NCBI RefSeq assembly: GCF_004361735.1
Contig: NZ_SNVV01000009.1
Location: 145,222 to 209,221 of the forward strand
Direction: 5' to 3'
DNA: 64,000 nucleotides
DNA from: Azoarcus indigens
GTDB lineage: Bacteria > Pseudomonadota > Gammaproteobacteria > Burkholderiales > Rhodocyclaceae
The notes beneath the pieces are model-generated. The model was given only the letters and a program-made list of their open reading frames with translations, had not been told where the DNA came from and ran no database searches. This document shows positions 63,757 through 64,000 of this stretch, one piece after another. The translations under genes and the position numbers were made by a program. Each line of letters starts with the position of its first letter. Position 1 is the first letter of the stretch.

Positions 63757-63870
63757 ATGAGCGCGACAGCAAACGCCGGCGAACTAGTTAATGCCGTCAA
63801 CGACATTAAGAATCTATCCGCCCACCTTGGCGAATCCTGGGACACGGGAGACACCTTAAGGAACCGCTGA
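63757..63870 (+). pseudogene. Short ORF 3, truncated by the IS5-family element
   Basis: The ATG at 63757 has a good ribosome site (GGGGGAAG). The frame reads MSATANAGELVNAVNDIKNL, then GESWDTGDTL, after which the insertion sequence begins at 63860 and supplies the last codons (RNR and stop). The native gene was therefore longer than 34 codons, and its continuation should lie beyond the insertion sequence, outside this window. Confidence 0.7.
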
Positions 63871-64000
63871 TTTATTCGTCCGCCACCAGCCCGGCTGGCG
63901 GAGTACCTTTGAGATAATGGCGGCTGCTGGGCCACGACGAGACCTCAACCGATGCAATCGAGCTTTTCCGACCTGGAGTACGCCGCCAAGAAGAAGCAGA
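63860..64000 (+). mobile_element. IS5-family insertion sequence, left end (cut by window end)
   Basis: The left end starts GGAACCGCTGATTTATTCGT right after TTAA (63856-63859), which fits the four-base YTAR target duplication of IS5 elements. A transposase gene starts at 63952, about 92 bases inside. The right end and second target copy are outside the window. The element interrupts short ORF 3. Confidence 0.85.
63952..64000 (+). CDS. IS5-family transposase, N-terminal fragment
   Basis: The visible 16 codons read MQSSFSDLEYAAKKKQ, the standard opening of IS5-group (DDE) transposases, whose usual continuation is TRRDRFL. The rest is outside the window. The ATG lies shortly after the left inverted repeat, as expected for this family. 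The DDE residues cannot be checked here, so activity is unknown. Confidence 0.88.
   Translation, partial: MQSSFSDLEYAAKKKQ

Overview
The window is GC-rich bacterial chromosome, almost certainly from a betaproteobacterium and most likely from the Rhodocyclales (Azoarcus/Thauera/Zoogloea-like). The grounds are the gene neighbourhoods (complete mraZ-to-ftsZ division cluster; accB-accC-prmA-DUF3426; rsmI-yraN-diaA-dolP; pcm-rhodanese-tolC next to waaA; olsB-olsA) and the codon use. The genus is inference. No tRNA, rRNA or CRISPR array was seen.

Region 1 (1-10.1 kb) holds the end of secD, secF with a strong terminator, a DUF2322 gene, purB, apaG, argJ, secA, a DUF721/DciA-like gene, a small membrane protein and lpxC. 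Region 2 (10.2-27.2 kb, minus strand) is the division and cell-wall cluster: mraZ-rsmH-ftsL-ftsI-murE-murF-mraY-murD-ftsW-murG-murC-ddl-ftsQ-ftsA-ftsZ. A sigma70-type promoter with four 10-bp-spaced MraZ boxes precedes it and a hairpin plus T-run closes it. Ten of its gene junctions are exact 4-base start/stop overlaps. The one wide gap inside the cell-wall part, murG-murC, is bridged by a 30-codon ORF that overlaps both neighbours.

Region 3 (27.4-41.4 kb) begins with rnpB (RNase P RNA). It continues with a lipoprotein gene, pyrC, rsmI/yraN with overlapping divergent start codons, diaA/gmhA-like and dolP-like genes, mpl, a degenerate nucleotidyltransferase-like gene, a TlpA-type thioredoxin, aroQ, accB, accC, prmA, a DUF3426 zinc-ribbon membrane protein, dgkA, a glycine-zipper lipoprotein and a PfkB-family sugar/nucleoside kinase. 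Region 4 (41.5-53.2 kb) concerns the envelope: a GT4 glycosyltransferase, olsB and olsA (ornithine lipids), apaH, a capD/wbpM-type dehydratase, a WecA/MraY-type transferase, a UDP-glucuronate-epimerase-like gene, waaA, tolC, a rhodanese and pcm.

Region 5 (53.3-58.3 kb) is an RND efflux operon (tetR-membrane fusion protein-RND pump) with a palindromic operator candidate in front of tetR. Region 6 (58.5-64.0 kb) is the accessory part. It starts with a type I secretion ABC transporter whose N-terminal C39-like domain has lost both catalytic residues, followed by its HlyD partner. The DNA then turns abruptly AT-rich and carries small genes in repeating units: a small membrane protein followed within 1-8 bases by a short ORF, the units separated by a 40-bp repeat. 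One membrane-protein gene becomes full length only through a -1 shift at A AAA AAA. The third short ORF is cut by an IS5-family element that runs off the window. This array, read as a decayed toxin/immunity or exported-peptide locus attached to a type I secretion system, is the best candidate for something undescribed.
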